64,000 bases of DNA from Athripsodes cinereus (Eukaryota; Arthropoda; Insecta; Trichoptera; Leptoceridae). The stretch lies in assembly GCA_947579605.1 (NCBI GenBank), contig OX388327.1, forward strand, positions 9,225,122 through 9,289,121. Direction: 5' to 3'. Below, one piece after another: positions 42,115 through 53,919 of this stretch. The stretch's first letter is position 1. Every line of letters begins with the position of its first letter. The notes under the pieces are model-generated. The model did no database searches and was not told the origin of the DNA. It saw only the letters and a program-made list of their open reading frames with translations. Position numbers and translations under genes: made by a program.

Positions 42115-42290
42115 ATTCACTGTGTTGGTGTTTGTATGGTATATGATTTATTTTTGTGGTAGTAGAATTTCATAATTAAATTAAAAAAAACAAATGTTTT
42201 TTCCACTAGATATACCCATGTTTTTTATTGAGAGAGGCGTCTTTCGTCTTATAAGGACATTGCTAATCTTGACAATTTCAGACATCTTTC
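42115..42290 (+). mobile_element. K repeat
   Basis: CACTGTGTTGGTGTTTG, AATTAAATTAAAAAAAACAA, GAGAGAGGCGTCTTTCGTCT, TCTTGACAATTTC. The short frame here is incidental. Confidence 0.65.
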
Positions 42291-42503
42291 TTTTTATACT
42301 TCGAGTTTATTTTTCGATATTATTTACCATCTCAATAAATAAATTAATCTCAATGGACTTTACTAATGCAATTTATATTGTCGACCTACGATGCTTGGTG
42401 GAAGATCATGTAGTTTTTCAAGGAAGCTCTAAAAAACCAACTTGCGATTAATATAGTAAATGTGAAAGTACCTACCTCCTAAATAAAAGTGTTTTTTTTT
42501 AAA

Positions 42504-42664
42504 TATTGAATTTTTATGTTTATTTGCTATAATTTGTTAACAATTAATTATTGTTTTACTCATAGTTCAATTTTTGCATTAGTCTTGAAAAGCTCGTCAA
42601 TGGTGTAAGAACACTGAAATCACGATAGCGTATTTTCATGTAACAAATAAACATAGAAATTCAA
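42504..42664. repeat. Foldback with 21-bp ends
   Basis: ATTGAATTTTTATGTTTATT and its inverse with one mismatch bound 161 bp of AT-rich DNA. Confidence 0.55.
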
Positions 42665-42961
42665 TTTAATTTTTACTTAATGTCTATAAATTGCTTCATA
42701 GTTAATGACTCTAAAATTTGTGAAATTGTTTTATTTTTATTAGTATGACTTTTTAGAAGTCAACATATAGAAATGTTACATAAAACTAAGCATAGGAATA
42801 ATCACATATTTTTTGGTATTAAATAAAAAAAAATAGATATACCTATTCAAAGAAAGTATGAATTTTTAAAATATTGTATAGGTACCTACGATGAAGGAGA
42901 TATTGCAAACCATATTTTTTTTTAAATTTATATTTATTAATAAAAAATATGTTAACAAAGT

Positions 42962-43229
42962 ATCATCATCATCATCATCGCCCTCAACGCCCCACTCGGG
43001 AGCACAGGGCAGAAACCAGCCCCCTCCACTCAGAGCGTCTCTGCGCCAATCGCGTCAACCCCCTCCACGACACTCCCTGCGCCCTGATATCGCTGTCATA
43101 GGATCGGTGCACTGTGAAAGAGGGACACCCGGGCCGACGGAACCCCTGCGGACGGAAGAACAGTGCTCTTTTTGGCCAACTATCATTAGGCATTCTCAAA
43201 AGATACCTATACAATTTATCTGTTGGCAA
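42962..43229 (-). pseudogene. M LINE ORF2 C-terminus with (GAT)n tail
   Basis: The minus strand from 43229 reads WPKRALFFRPQGFRRPGCPS, a DIRAQGVSWRGLTRLAQRRS segment and EWRGLVSALCSRVGR, then stops. Just after the stop comes GGGCGATGATGATGATGAT, so the 3' tail is a trinucleotide repeat. The GVSW...LAQxRxEW...L motif is typical of LINE polymerase C-termini. It is far richer in GC than its surroundings. Related pieces are at 45795 (-), 46185 (+), 20705-21078 (-) and 58330 (+). Confidence 0.8.
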
Positions 43230-43261
43230 AAACTTTTAATTTTACAGAGTGGACTATACAT

Positions 43262-43344
43262 GTAGGTACGTATTTTTACACGCAGTCAGTAGGAACACTG
43301 ATTATCCCACTTGTGCGAAATGTCGTGATGGTATGAATGAATAC
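43262..43344 (+). mobile_element. B repeat 3' fragment
   Basis: GATTATCCCACTTGTGCGAA, TGTCGTGATGGTATGAATGA. Confidence 0.7.
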
Positions 43345-43773
43345 CTACATATAAGGTTTAAAATGACTTTAAATTTTGTTAAGTACATTACAATAAAAAT
43401 CATCCCCTCTTTTATAACAAATGTGTGCAATGCGATATCTAGGTGCTTATCTAAAAATCTTGGCTTTGAATATAAAACCAATTTTGCACCCTTATAAGAA
43501 TATCTATAAAATATAGTTGCTTCCAGTATTAAAATAAGTATTTATAACAATAATATAGTCGAGGGTTGTATTGCATCCCCAATGTTTCCCATCAATCAAG
43601 AGCGCTATCTATATCGGCCAGTCTGCACGGAGAACACTGACAGTACACCTATACTCTCGCAGTACTGTATACAGTAGACAATAACGATATCATTATGGAT
43701 GGTGGTGAAAATTGGAACTAATTGTAATTAAGTCACGTTATTTGATGAAGATGTTCTTGAAGCCTTTGAATTA

Positions 43774-43923
43774 ACTGGAATGGTTTTTAAATTTCTTTTT
43801 AGTTTTAAGTGCACGATGCATAAATAATAAAATAAACTGTGTTTATTCACTGGAATGGTTTTTAAATTTCTTTTTAGTTTTGTGCACGATGCATAAATAA
43901 TAAAATAAACTGTGTTTATCTAC
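43774..43923 (+). repeat. 75-bp tandem duplication
   Basis: CTGGAATGGTTTTTAAATTT at 43775 and 43850; both run through GCACGATGCATAAATAATAA. Confidence 0.9.
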
Positions 43924-44178
43924 TGTTGCACAAGAAACTTTTTTATTCTTGCAAATTGTGCCAATAAAATCGTTTTTAAATATGTGAATTAGTACGAAAA
44001 ATAAAATAAAATTTTAATATTTTATATATTTTGTGCTTATTTAACGTTTTTTCTTTGTTTTAAATTTCATATTGTTTTAATTTAAATATAAACAGTTCTT
44101 TCTTACAAAGTGACTCAAATTTATTGATAAATGGAGACGTGAAAGAAGTTTCTAACTATTTATAAAACCTCCAAAAAA

Positions 44179-44325
44179 AATACCATTATCGTTTCTTCCA
44201 CGAGTGGGATAGCCATTAGATTACTGCATGTAATAAACACGAAAATTGTCACCGCCGTGTTAATAAAATAAAAAGAGATTCAGAAAAGATGGCATACTAT
44301 ATCGACGAACTGAAGATGTTAAACA
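44179..44325 (-). mobile_element. B repeat 3' half
   Basis: TACCATTATCGTTTCTTCCA, CGAGTGGGATAGCC, CTGCATGTAATAAACACG. Confidence 0.75.
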
Positions 44326-44660
44326 GAAAATAGAAAAAAAAAAGTATTTTTATCAGTTGAATTAGCGAGAAAACAAACAAAATACGAATGTATAGACAGA
44401 CACTAGCGCCCCCATTTACATCATTTCAGTTTTCTAAACTAAACAGATCCTACAATACGTATCTTATCACCAGTGAGTTCGTCACTGCACAATATTAAAC
44501 ATTATCACGGCTGCAGCGTGAGCAAGCTCGATAACAGTTAACGGTATATTGACGCAGGCGTTTGCAGGGGTAAATGGATGGTTCTGCGTAGACTACAACT
44601 GATACTGAGTTGATATAGGTACCTACCTATACAAGTACATAGTAGCTTAAATAGTGATGT

Positions 44661-44760
44661 GAGAAGAGAAAATTCTCCAAAGAAATTTCTCGAGAACGAG
44701 AAATTTCTCCGAGAATTTCTCCTCTGATGGAAGAGAAATATCTCTCCATAATTTTTCTTA
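44661..44760. repeat. Cluster of GAGAAATTTCTC palindromic words
   Basis: Several overlapping GAGAA/TTCTC words form local palindromes; origin unknown. Confidence 0.6.
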
Positions 44761-44950
44761 GTAGTATTATGACCTTTCGCCCAGTACACTTCGCAGTCAA
44801 CCTGATTGATCCAAAATAAGGTTTTATTTAGGCTAATATAACAAAATATATTTATTTTTAAAAATTAAAAATGAAATTTGGTGTACTTTAAATAATTTAA
44901 TGGTTTGACGCAAAATCAATTTTCATCTTTTACCTGCAAAAGTAAAACAT

Positions 44951-45097
44951 GGGTTAGTTGGAAGAGATCGCGCTTTGCAATATACTTGCCCTCTGTATAT
45001 CAATAATATCTAATTTGAATGCATTTTTCTAGAAAATTTTATGTATTGTGATCAATGTAGATACCTACAGCAAAAATTATTAAATAAATAAATAAGT
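44951..45097 (+). mobile_element. C repeat: LINE 3' end
   Basis: GGGTTAGTTGGAAGAGATCG, TTGCCCTCTGTATATCAATA, then TTAAATAAATAAATAAG tail. Confidence 0.8.
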
Positions 45098-45233
45098 ATT
45101 TTATGCATTTTATAAGAAGTAAGTAGGTATATTTTTCAAAAGATGAATCTAGATATGGAATTAACCCAAAGACACCCTCACGGTAAACGATATGCTTGTG
45201 TCGTGAAAGTGAAAGATTCAAAAAATTAGGTAG

Positions 45234-45495
45234 ATATGCCACTCATCCTGAATGTCTTATTTTTTATTGGCACGGAGAGGACAGCTGTCATACTTACAAC
45301 GAGTACACTATGGGTTAGTTGGAAGATATCGCGTCTCTGCGCTAAACTCGCCCATCATGCAAAATTATTTGTATATACCATGTTGTAGTCCTATTATTCT
45401 TGTCTAAATATTTTGTACCTACAATGAAGTTTATTATTATTATCACACTGGCTACTCCACTTATGAAAGTTGTCGTGATGGTATAGATAGATGAA
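45234..45495 (+). mobile_element. B repeat interrupted by a C element
   Basis: TATGCCACTCATCCTGAATG and TTGGCACGGAGAGGACAG, then C at 45309-45440, then CTGGCTACTCCACTTATGAA and CGTGATGGTATAGATAG. Confidence 0.8.
45309..45440 (+). mobile_element. C repeat inside B
   Basis: TATGGGTTAGTTGGAAGATA, GCTAAACTCGCCCATCATGC, (TTA)n end. Confidence 0.8.
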
Positions 45496-45794
45496 AAATA
45501 CCTGTTTGTTGTTTTTTTTATAAATGCAGTGCTATTCAGTGCGCCCCTCATTTTGAATGTCCCCGGTACAAAATAATTTATAATTTTTAAAACAATGGAA
45601 TTCTGTTTTGGTTCACATTGCATTAATTTCGACTTTCAAGTGTTATGCTGGTAAAACAAAAGATACTTAAGTGTTATACTGTATGCGGTTTGTATTGACC
45701 ACTTGATGTTAATGATTTTTTTTATATTATGAGTGTTTTGGACATATGTATTGAATGAATCAGTTGCATCTCAAAGTATTTGCTTCACTTCACT

Positions 45795-45970
45795 TCGCTC
45801 TTCAATGCTTCTCTCAGGAGCACTGAGCAGAAACCATCAGCCTCCTCCATTTAGAGCATCTCTGTGCCAACCGAGTCAGATCTTTCCACGACATTTCCAG
45901 AAAGTTGTTAGTTGTTATAGAAATAGAGTATTGCGAAAGAGAGACGTTTCGCCCATCGAAATGATTGAAA
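45795..45970 (-). pseudogene. M LINE C-terminal fragment
   Basis: CTCAGGAGCACTGAGCAGAA, CCTCCATTTAGAGCATCTCT and GAAAGAGAGACG match the 42962 copy with many changes. Confidence 0.65.
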
Positions 45971-46184
45971 TGTCAATGTATATAAAAAATATTAATATTT
46001 GAAAATAACGTTAAAACATTAATTGTATGGTGGAGTTTGTATAATGATTCGTGGATGTTTATGTCACAAGATATTTACCAAAGGTGTGTAAAGAAATAGA
46101 AAATGAAATATAATATTGTAAGTATCATTCTATCAAAATCTGTATATTCTGTAAAACAGGAACGAGAAAAGATGACGGTTCTGG

Positions 46185-46375
46185 CTGGGTCATGTTTTGA
46201 GAAAGTCTGAAATGATAGTTTGCAGGAAAATAAACATTTTTTTTCGGCCACATTGTTTTCGACGTCTTGGACATTTCACAGTACCTACATCTGAAAGCAG
46301 ACATTCTGAATGGTGGAGGGTGGTTTCTGCCCTTTGCCCCCAGAAGAAATGTTAAAGGTCGAATGAATTATTGGA
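46185..46375 (+). pseudogene. M LINE C-terminal fragment, rearranged
   Basis: TTTTGAGAAAGTCTGAAATG and TGGAGGGTGGTTTCTGCCCT correspond to the two ends of the M segment on the opposite strand; the middle is lost. Confidence 0.5.
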
Positions 46376-46648
46376 TATTTTTTCCTCACTGAGTTCCCTG
46401 ATATAGAGATACTATTTAAGAGATAGGTGTAGGTATAGATTTATTTTATTTTTATTTATTTACATGCACTCTCGATCATAACAAATAGGATTCCATGTTG
46501 ATATCAAAAACATAGGATTAATTCCTCCCCTAAAGTAAGTACTTGGATATAAAATATATTATCTACCCTGTAGTTATAGATAGGGAAGAAGTGAACAAAA
46601 TTATTCAAAACTAACTTTTAACCCGACTCTGCTCAGGAAATAATCATA

Positions 46649-46841
46649 GGATATCACATTCTTTTATATAATTTTTTTGTGTGTCCTGAAAGAGGCGGGT
46701 ATTCTTAAAACACAACTAATAAGACATTTAACATAATTATTTAATTCACCAGTGATGACTGATAAGCTATATGCTATATCGCCACCTATTCTGAATATAT
46801 TATTTGCTTACCCCACTTGTGGGAAAAGTTGTGATTGTTAT
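46649..46841 (+). mobile_element. B repeat, diverged
   Basis: GTGTGTCCTGAAAGAGGCGG, CCACCTATTCTGAAT, TTACCCCACTTGTGGGAA. Confidence 0.75.
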
Positions 46842-47527
46842 GATTTCATGTAAAAAAATTATCCTTTATTTTTTACGTGAAATCTATAATAATTTAGTTT
46901 CTGTTATTATATAATCAGTTGCAGTATTTTTGCGCAAATAGGTACATACTACAAATAGAAAAATAAAAAAAAAACGAAATTTCATAAATATTTTTTAGAA
47001 TTATAAAAAAAGTATTCGTAGGTACCTATATTCTTTTAGCATTCTTTCAAACTTTTTACCTCGTTATTTTTTCATCCCACTCTATGTACCTATTGTTTAT
47101 TTTCCTTATTGTACACAATGCTTATAAGGAAGAGTAAAGGTTTATTTTACCTACATGACACTCTATTATGTGCAGCATCATTCATATATTGGGTGCAACG
47201 CCAGAAAAAAGAGAGACATTCTATTATGTTTCCTCTGTCTTATCTAATTAAGGTAAAGATATCTATAATGGACATGGATATAATCATACATATATGTATA
47301 CATTTACATATGAACAGATCCTAATATTTATATGGGAATATCGTATACTATATATAAATATCTATCTAAATCAGTATAGTCACAATATCGTTTTATACAG
47401 ACGCGATTAGTGGTTTTGATTGACACATTTAAATTGTCCCCTCATTCTGAATGTTTCTCCCACTCCCTTCATCATTTAAAACAGGGAGATAATCCTGTTT
47501 TTGGACTATTTAAATACCAGTTATTTC
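46842..47527. other. AT-rich region
   Basis: No gene or repeat recognised. Confidence 0.35.
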
Positions 47528-47592
47528 GAGCAGGATCCTAACAGGATTCTCTTTTCTGTTAGTTTCGAGTGTCACGTAAATAGTAGATACAA
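47528..47592 (+). mobile_element. B repeat 5' fragment
   Basis: TTCTCTTTTCTGTTAGTTTC, GAGTGTCACGTAAATAG. Confidence 0.5.
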
Positions 47593-47653
47593 CCATTAAA
47601 TCTATTATTTTCTATGAAATCCTTCTATGGAACAGAGAAAATGACCTATTATC

Positions 47654-47803
47654 CATCCATCCATCGGCATCTCCCACAAGTAGGATAGCCAGCAGACCAA
47701 CTGCCTGTAATAGACATGCAAGTCATCCTCTCCGTGAAAATAAAAACTATACATTCGGGATAGTTTGCATAGCTTATCGCTGAATTAATTATGTTAAATG
47801 TCT
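47654..47803 (-). mobile_element. B repeat with (GGAT)n tail
   Basis: ATCCATCCATCGGCATCTCC, AAGTAGGATAGCCAGCAGAC, TTATCGCTGAATTAA. Confidence 0.8.
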
Positions 47804-47814
47804 TAAAAGGTGAC

Positions 47815-48046
<232 letters not shown>

Positions 48047-48175
48047 CAGCCTTCTTCTTGTGTCCAGTATTGAACAAAGGCCTCCCTCTTGCACTTCCAT
48101 AAATCTCTGTTGGACGCTACTCTCTTCCAGTGCAGGCCCGCCACTCTCTTAATATCGTCGGACCATCTTGTCAAG
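48047..48175 (-). pseudogene. RTE-like LINE ORF2 C-terminus ending at the microsatellite
   Basis: The minus strand reads RWSDDIKRVAGLHWKRVASN, then RDLWKCKREAFVQYWTQEEG and a TGA directly followed by (GATA)n. RWxDDI..VAG..W..VA.DR..W...EAFVQ.W is a well-known end of RTE/CR1-type polymerases. The insertion is cut at about 48175. Confidence 0.85.
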
Positions 48176-49147
48176 GTGACATATGTTCCACAAATTCTAA
48201 CATAAACCTACCGCATGTTCGTTAAATGACTGTACAACTTGATCATCGAAAAATTGGTTATCTTTTTTAAATCCGGTATTTAAATAATGATTGTGTTAAG
48301 TAAATATATATTTTTTTTAAATCACACTCTTGTGGAGTTAGAATTCACACACTATCTGAATTCTACGGAATACTTAAAAACTAGACTATTATGGCATAAT
48401 GAATTTTCTTTCCCAGGTTACTAACAACCGTAACTGCTCAATATTATTTTTGCGATACATAAAAATGGCACAGAAGGGTTGATTATGAAATAATGTAGTC
48501 TGAATATTATGATATAGGTACCTAATGTATAGTCCCAGCTGCGGTTCCTCCTTAGGAGAGTTGAAGCAGCGAACTCACATTATAAATTCAGTGAGTAAAT
48601 AAAATAATAATACCAGTTAACAATTTTTCAAAACAGCTATTAAATAAATATTTGTTATGTTATATTGATAGATTGTAGAGAGAGTTCAAATATAAATAAA
48701 TTGTCACTTAAACGGATAAATAGGAGTCCTTGAACTCCTGAAATGTCCGACATGTAAAGTTATTTCATCAACTTTCAAAATAGCATTAAACCAACTACTT
48801 ATTCTTTTAACAATGCAGTGATGAGAATAAAAAAAATAAGTTATCTATACCCTCACTCTGTGTTCCACAGGCAGAGAGAACGGAACGCAATATGTTTAAA
48901 ATACCTACTTTCGAAAAAAAATATGGTACATATATAAAAGAAATTTTAATATTTCCACCACCCCACTGTTAGTTCACCCTACCAGCCGCCCCTGGAAAGA
49001 AGGTACCTATACACAACAATTGAGCTCTTAATAGTTTATGTATTGATGAACACAAGGGTTCTTGTTTTTGTCAAGTGGGGTACCCTGCTGGGAAATTATT
49101 ATAAGAGCTCTTGAGAAAATAGCCTGCAACGGTGGTACAAAGGTTAA

Positions 49148-49148
<1 letters not shown>
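48176..49148. other. AT-rich region with a small R tail
   Basis: CCCTCACTCTGTGTTCCACA and GGCAGAGAGAACGGAACGC at 48850-48885 look like a reversed R LINE 3' end. The rest is unassigned. Confidence 0.45.

Positions 49149-49184
<36 letters not shown>
49149..49184 (+). repeat. (TC)n microsatellite
   Basis: About 17 CT units. Confidence 0.95.
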
Positions 49185-49185
<1 letters not shown>

Positions 49186-49330
49186 GATAATTATATACCA
49201 TTATGGCTTCTCCTACAAGTGGGGTAACCAGTGGAGTTGACCTCTCTGTATCATTAAAAATATTTTTTTAACTTACATTTAAAATGAGTATCGTACATCA
49301 TCGCTTATTGACTTGAAGTTAATATGTGAG
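49186..49330 (-). mobile_element. B repeat fragment
   Basis: TACCATTATGGCTTCTCCTA, CAAGTGGGGTAACCAG. Confidence 0.65.
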
Positions 49331-49660
49331 TGAGTACCTACCTATATTAAAATGTTTTATTCAATGTTTTTGAGTAAGGTACCTACCTACCTTTACCAGA
49401 ACACTCTAAAAATTAAAGGATGTGGGAAGTTTGTTCTACTTCGAGGATTGCTCCAATAATACCAAGTAATTTTGATGATCTGAAGGTTGGTATTCTGTCA
49501 CTGATAGAAGATTGATATTGTCGGTTTCTTTGGATCCATCCCATTATGGCATCTCCCATATTATGTGAGTTAGCAAACGGCCCGACTGTAATACTTACTG
49601 CAAAAAGTGTAAACCGACATAGTACCGTTATATATTCATAGCGTTGTTATATTTTCTGTG

Positions 49661-49897
49661 GAGCACTCGGCAAAAAATAGATCTCCCACTCTTTTCCGTA
49701 AGTTTCCAAGTATCCTGTAAATGGCAGGCATTTGAAAAAATAAAGACTGATATCTGAAATTCAGCGATGAGGTTTGCCACGCATACCGAGTGTCTTATTT
49801 TTGTGTTGGCACAGAGAGGATGTTTTGCATGTTTATTACATGCAGTTGGTCTGCTGGCTACTCACTTGTGGGATATGCCGTGATGGTGTAGTAGTAG
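49661..49897 (+). mobile_element. B repeat, full length
   Basis: TGGAGCACTCGGCAAAAAAT, ATCTCCCACTCTTTTCCGTA, TTCAGCGATGAGGTTTGCC, TTTGCATGTTTATTACATGC, GCCGTGATGGTGTAGTAGTA. A good consensus reference. Confidence 0.9.
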
Positions 49898-50022
49898 ATG
49901 TATGTATGTAGGTATATAGATTTTTAAACTCTCTCAGTAAGAAATATGTTTGTATCGTGAAAGCGGAGTAGATCGAAATATACCTATGTTTATTTGAACC
50001 CGCTATTTTCATATTGATAATC

Positions 50023-50088
50023 TACTACTACTACTACTACACCATCACGGCATATCCCACAAGCGGGGTAGCCAGCAGACCAGCTGCG
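50023..50088 (-). mobile_element. B repeat 3' end with (TAG)n tail
   Basis: (CTA)n, CACCATCACGGCATATCCC, AAGCGGGGTAGCCAGCAGAC. Confidence 0.85.
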
Positions 50089-50589
50089 TTATTGCGTTAT
50101 TGATAGTCGAAGACTCTTATCATCGGACTGTCGAACGACTCACATGAACCCGAGTAATTATACTACAAAAAAATATTGATTCATACATATTTCGATTTTA
50201 ATAGACACTTAAAAGTAGGTACCTACGTAGGTAATAACAAAAATAGTAGGAGGCGCACTTTACAGCCCGGGACGCCTATAATCGCAACGCAATGATTTAT
50301 AATTATTTGAGTACCATTTTATTTATGAAAAATAATTTCACGCAATTGTAAACCCTCTCGATAAAAAGTGCAAAGTTGACATGTTGCTGGTAACTAAAAT
50401 ACAAATTAGCGTGAAAGGGGGTGCACTTACCCTCTGCCTACCCTGCGGGAGGTAAAAAACTTGCATCACTAAATGATAGTGCATGTTTCGTAAAAATGTA
50501 AAATAACAGTAGCATTTTGCTTTCAACTGTAGGGACGTGAAATTCAGTGACGATTAGATACCCAATAATAGCAGGAGTTTTTTTTTAGT
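50089..50589. other. Unassigned region
   Basis: An R-like end word (CCCTCTGCCTACCCTGCGGG) at about 50429 is the only hint of a repeat. Confidence 0.35.
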
Positions 50590-50872
50590 TTATCATCAAT
50601 TATCTCCCAGTTTGGGATTTCCTTAAGACTAATTGCAAGTAATGAACATACCAGTTATCTTCTCCATGCCATAAAAATATGATAAAAATCAGACATTAAT
50701 TTTGCTTTGTCAAAATTTACAGTAAAATCGAAAAGAATGATATGTTTATACTTAAAAAGTCTTTGCATTATTATGGTCCTAGTATCTTGTGAAAAAATAA
50801 AATAAGATTGCATTCATGATGAGTGGCATACGCATATCTCATCAGTGCTGGATTGAAGACATAGAATGTTTT
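50590..50872 (-). mobile_element. B repeat, diverged and interrupted
   Basis: ACCAGTTATCTTCTCCATGC at 50651 and GAGTGGCATACGCATATCTC at 50820 fit the reversed B order. Confidence 0.45.
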
Positions 50873-50894
50873 ATTCGTGATTACGAATACCTGA

Positions 50895-51286
50895 GATAAA
50901 AGTCTGAGAGATCGTGTGCGTAACAGTGATATACGAAAGGAATGTGGAATGAAAGTTGGTGTAATAACAAGGATGAATGTAAATAAGTTAAGATGGTTTG
51001 GGCACGTGGAAAGAATGAATGTGGACAGAATGACTAAGAAGATATATTTGGCTGAGAAGAATGGTGCTCAGAGACGTGGACGTCCGAGGATTAAATGGCA
51101 AGATCATTTAAATCAAATCCTACAGGACGGTCACGTGTTGAGCACGTTGAACAGGAGAGCATGCATGAGGAATTGTATGACAGTGACGGAAGCGAAAGAT
51201 GTATGCAAGGATAGAAGGAAGTGGCGCTCGATCCTTTCTGCCTACCCCACGAGGGAAGCGGCGTTATGGTATGTATGTATGATGAA
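50895..51286 (+). pseudogene. R LINE (RTE-like) ORF2 C-terminus, best-preserved copy
   Basis: An open frame contains NKLRWFGHVERMNVDRMTKK, then IYLAEKNGAQRRGRPRIKW, QDHLNQILQDGHVLSTLN and KDRRKWRSILSAYPTREAA. In this copy the expected stop has changed to Leu and the frame runs on into the TATGTATG tail. More than 90 percent of residues match the copy at 17262. A short upstream part is in frame, followed by 5' truncation. The 3' sequence CTGCCTACCCCACGAGGG...TATGGTATGTATG is the R end. Confidence 0.85.
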
Positions 51287-52024
51287 TACCTGCCTTTTAG
51301 AGCACACTTGAAAATTTACTGAAAACAATGAATTCTTTTTCGGCAATTCCGCGATAAAGTAACAGTCTGCGATTTTCGTTTTTCTATATTATACGATGTG
51401 ATATCTATCTATTAGTAATTGTTTAGTATCAGCTAGCTATAGGTACATTGTATATTGTGTAGTAATCGCGGTTTGACTCCATTCATCTACCCATCTGTTA
51501 CTATTCCTGTATTACAGTGCTGACAGCCCACACCTATTGTGTTCCTTCTATAATAACATTGTTCCTATATATTCCTGTGTAACTAGATGTTACATTTTTT
51601 CAAATACCACTAGGTTCATAAAATACTTTTCAAATAAATCTGATATCTACACAAGTACCTAGAATTGTAGATAAATTCTAGCAATTACCACATTTTCGGA
51701 TTTTTCAAGTATCAAAATACCTTATATTTATTCGTTTTTTTGGCAGGCAATTTTGCTACATAGCCTAGATGTTCACTTTTAGGCTTTTGATCGACAAATA
51801 AAGTCAATATTTTATGTTCTGGGTGATAAAATTGTTAAACAAAACTAAATTTAAATGAAGCTAGTAATAATTTTAAAATCATTAGACAACAATTTGGGAA
51901 AAAGGCATCAAATTGAGATCTACAATCAAATTTTTCTCTTCTCCAGTAAATTTTAAACTTGATTGACGTAAGCTGAGGCCAATCACCCAAAGAATGGGTG
52001 CCTTGAAAAAAGTCATAGATTAAT
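51287..52024. other. Unassigned AT-rich region
   Basis: No gene or repeat recognised. Confidence 0.35.
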
Positions 52025-52161
52025 AGGGGTCCGTGGTTCGATCCCAGGTGCCGGCAAACTCCCCTTTCACGGCACAAGCTTTTAGCTTAGTGTGAAAGGT
52101 GTATAAGGTTGTATTTGGGTTTATAACAAACCCAGATATATCTTTTTTTAAAAAAAAAAAA
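52025..52161 (+). mobile_element. SINE-A, 5'-truncated, poly(A) tail
   Basis: CCGTGGTTCGATCCCAGGTG retains the B box; the A-box half is missing. The body and an A11 tail are intact. Confidence 0.9.
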
Positions 52162-52530
52162 CAATATTAAATACGTCAGAATTGGCATTTACTTACCTTT
52201 AGCCAATTTGGTATTCAAAATTATCCATATGTACAGAACACAAAGCACTCATTTCGGGTGGGTTGCCGAAAAAATAGTCTTACCATATATGTTTTATTAT
52301 TATTAATAATAATATTTATAAGTATACCGAACAGGGCACCGTTAATCAAATATTTAACTCAGTTAACGATAAATATGTTAACCGTAAAGTTAACTTTGTT
52401 ATTCGTCAAGTGGTTATCTTTTGGAGAATGATTATAAGAGTTAAAACATTATCAAAAAAGTAATCAAAGCGAAAAATCAATGTCCTTCGGCACAACTTAA
52501 CGTTACAGTTAAAAAGTCAAACTACCATAC

Positions 52531-52847
52531 TGCCCTGCTAAGTAAAAACACAGTAATTACCAAACACATGTGTCAGAATCGCAGACCAAGTTTAAAACTA
52601 ATTTTTTGTGTGTATTTTTCAAGTATCAAAAAACAAACTTTCCACTGTTGTCACAAATATATATTATAAATTAGCTTATTAAAAGGAAGCGTATTTAAAA
52701 AATTATTGAATATCTTAGATATTTGTGACGACTGTGGAATGTTTTTTTCATAGTTGAAAAAATACACACAAAAGGTAGTTTTAAACTTGGTCTGCGATTC
52801 TGATACATATGTGTTTGGTAATTACTGTGTTTTTACTTAGCAGGGCA
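52531..52847. mobile_element. TIR MITE (copy 2), uninterrupted
   Basis: TGCCCTGCTAAGTAAAAACA and its inverse at the end, with CAGAATCGCAGACCAAGTTT inside both arms. The centre is intact, unlike copy 1 at 12575. Confidence 0.9.
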
Positions 52848-52861
52848 GCATAGCATTCCAT

Positions 52862-53000
52862 AGAGAAGTAGGGTAGCCAATAGATAAGCTGTTTGTAAAT
52901 AACATAAGAATCAAGGATTTTAAGTCATAAAAACAAGACGTTCAGAATGGGTGACATCCTGATCTACCTGCCTTTTACAAGACACTTGAAAACTTAGTCA
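52862..53000 (-). mobile_element. B repeat fragment
   Basis: AGTAGGGTAGCCAATAGATA, GACGTTCAGAATGGGTGACA, CCTTTTACAAGACACTTGAA. Confidence 0.7.
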
Positions 53001-53368
53001 CAATTTTAACGAAAGTTAACATTATTAACTTGATAATCGTTAATGCTTAGCTTTGTATGTACTTATACATTTTGTAAGCGTGGATTATGTAGGCATTTGT
53101 GTTTGTAACAGCACAGTTGAGCTGCCAACACCACAGTTGACATGTGTCAGGAAAGGGGTTCGCATCGGTTACCCCAGCGGGGAGTCTTCGTCTCTCATCT
53201 CATGTCTGCAGACTGCACTTACCTACATATTATATCTACATTCAACAAACACGCCTACCTCATATTCCGTATGCATTATGTGCAAAATTGTATTTGGTAT
53301 TAGGTAGACATACCTATTGTTTGACAATTAATAGTTGATACATTTTTGCGATTTTATTTAATTTCTTA

Positions 53369-53608
53369 ACTTTTCTCACAAGTGGGGTATCCAGTATATG
53401 ACTGCATGTAGCAACATGTAAATTATTTTCTCCATGTAAAAAATAGGATATTCTAGATAGGCTGCATACTTCATAGCTGAATTGAAATTTTTAAATGTCT
53501 TATGCGTGAAGTGTTACGTATATACCTACCTGTCTTAACAGGACATTGGAAAAATTACAGAAAAGTGTGAGTGATCTATTCTTTATCAGGAACTCCTACG
53601 AGATATGT
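53369..53608 (-). mobile_element. B repeat, nearly full length
   Basis: TTCTCACAAGTGGGGTATCC, GACTGCATGTAGCAACATGT, GACATTGGAAAAATTACAGA, CTTTATCAGGAACTCCTACG. Confidence 0.75.
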
Positions 53609-53639
53609 TTTTCACAAAACATTTTAATACCAATTCTAT

Positions 53640-53900
53640 CCCTTCCAACCATACTCAATATAATTATAATTATATAGGGCAGCTAGAAAGGATAGAACGC
53701 CAATAAAACATATCCTTTTTACTTATCATTCCCATTCATGCAATTTTTCATGTGCGCATGCTTAGGTATTTCTTTAAGTCTTTGGTAATTTGATACATGT
53801 GGTTCTAGGGCAACCGCGCTTTCTTACAACCCTTTTAGAAAAAAAATTCTTCAACCATTTATTTCAGCGATCGCACCTCTACATCATTTATTCCACATTC
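53640..53900 (-). pseudogene. R LINE C-terminus, decayed
   Basis: Reversed R words are present (GGCAGCTAGAAAGGATAGAA, TCATGCAATTTTTCATGTGC, GGTTCTAGGGCAACCGCG). Too many changes for a frame. Confidence 0.5.
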
Positions 53901-53919
53901 GCTTTCATCCGTCATCGCC

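Noticed and set aside
42194..42451. 85-codon hydrophobic frame
   Set aside because: Starts inside a K repeat and continues into AT-rich DNA; composition explains the hydrophobicity.
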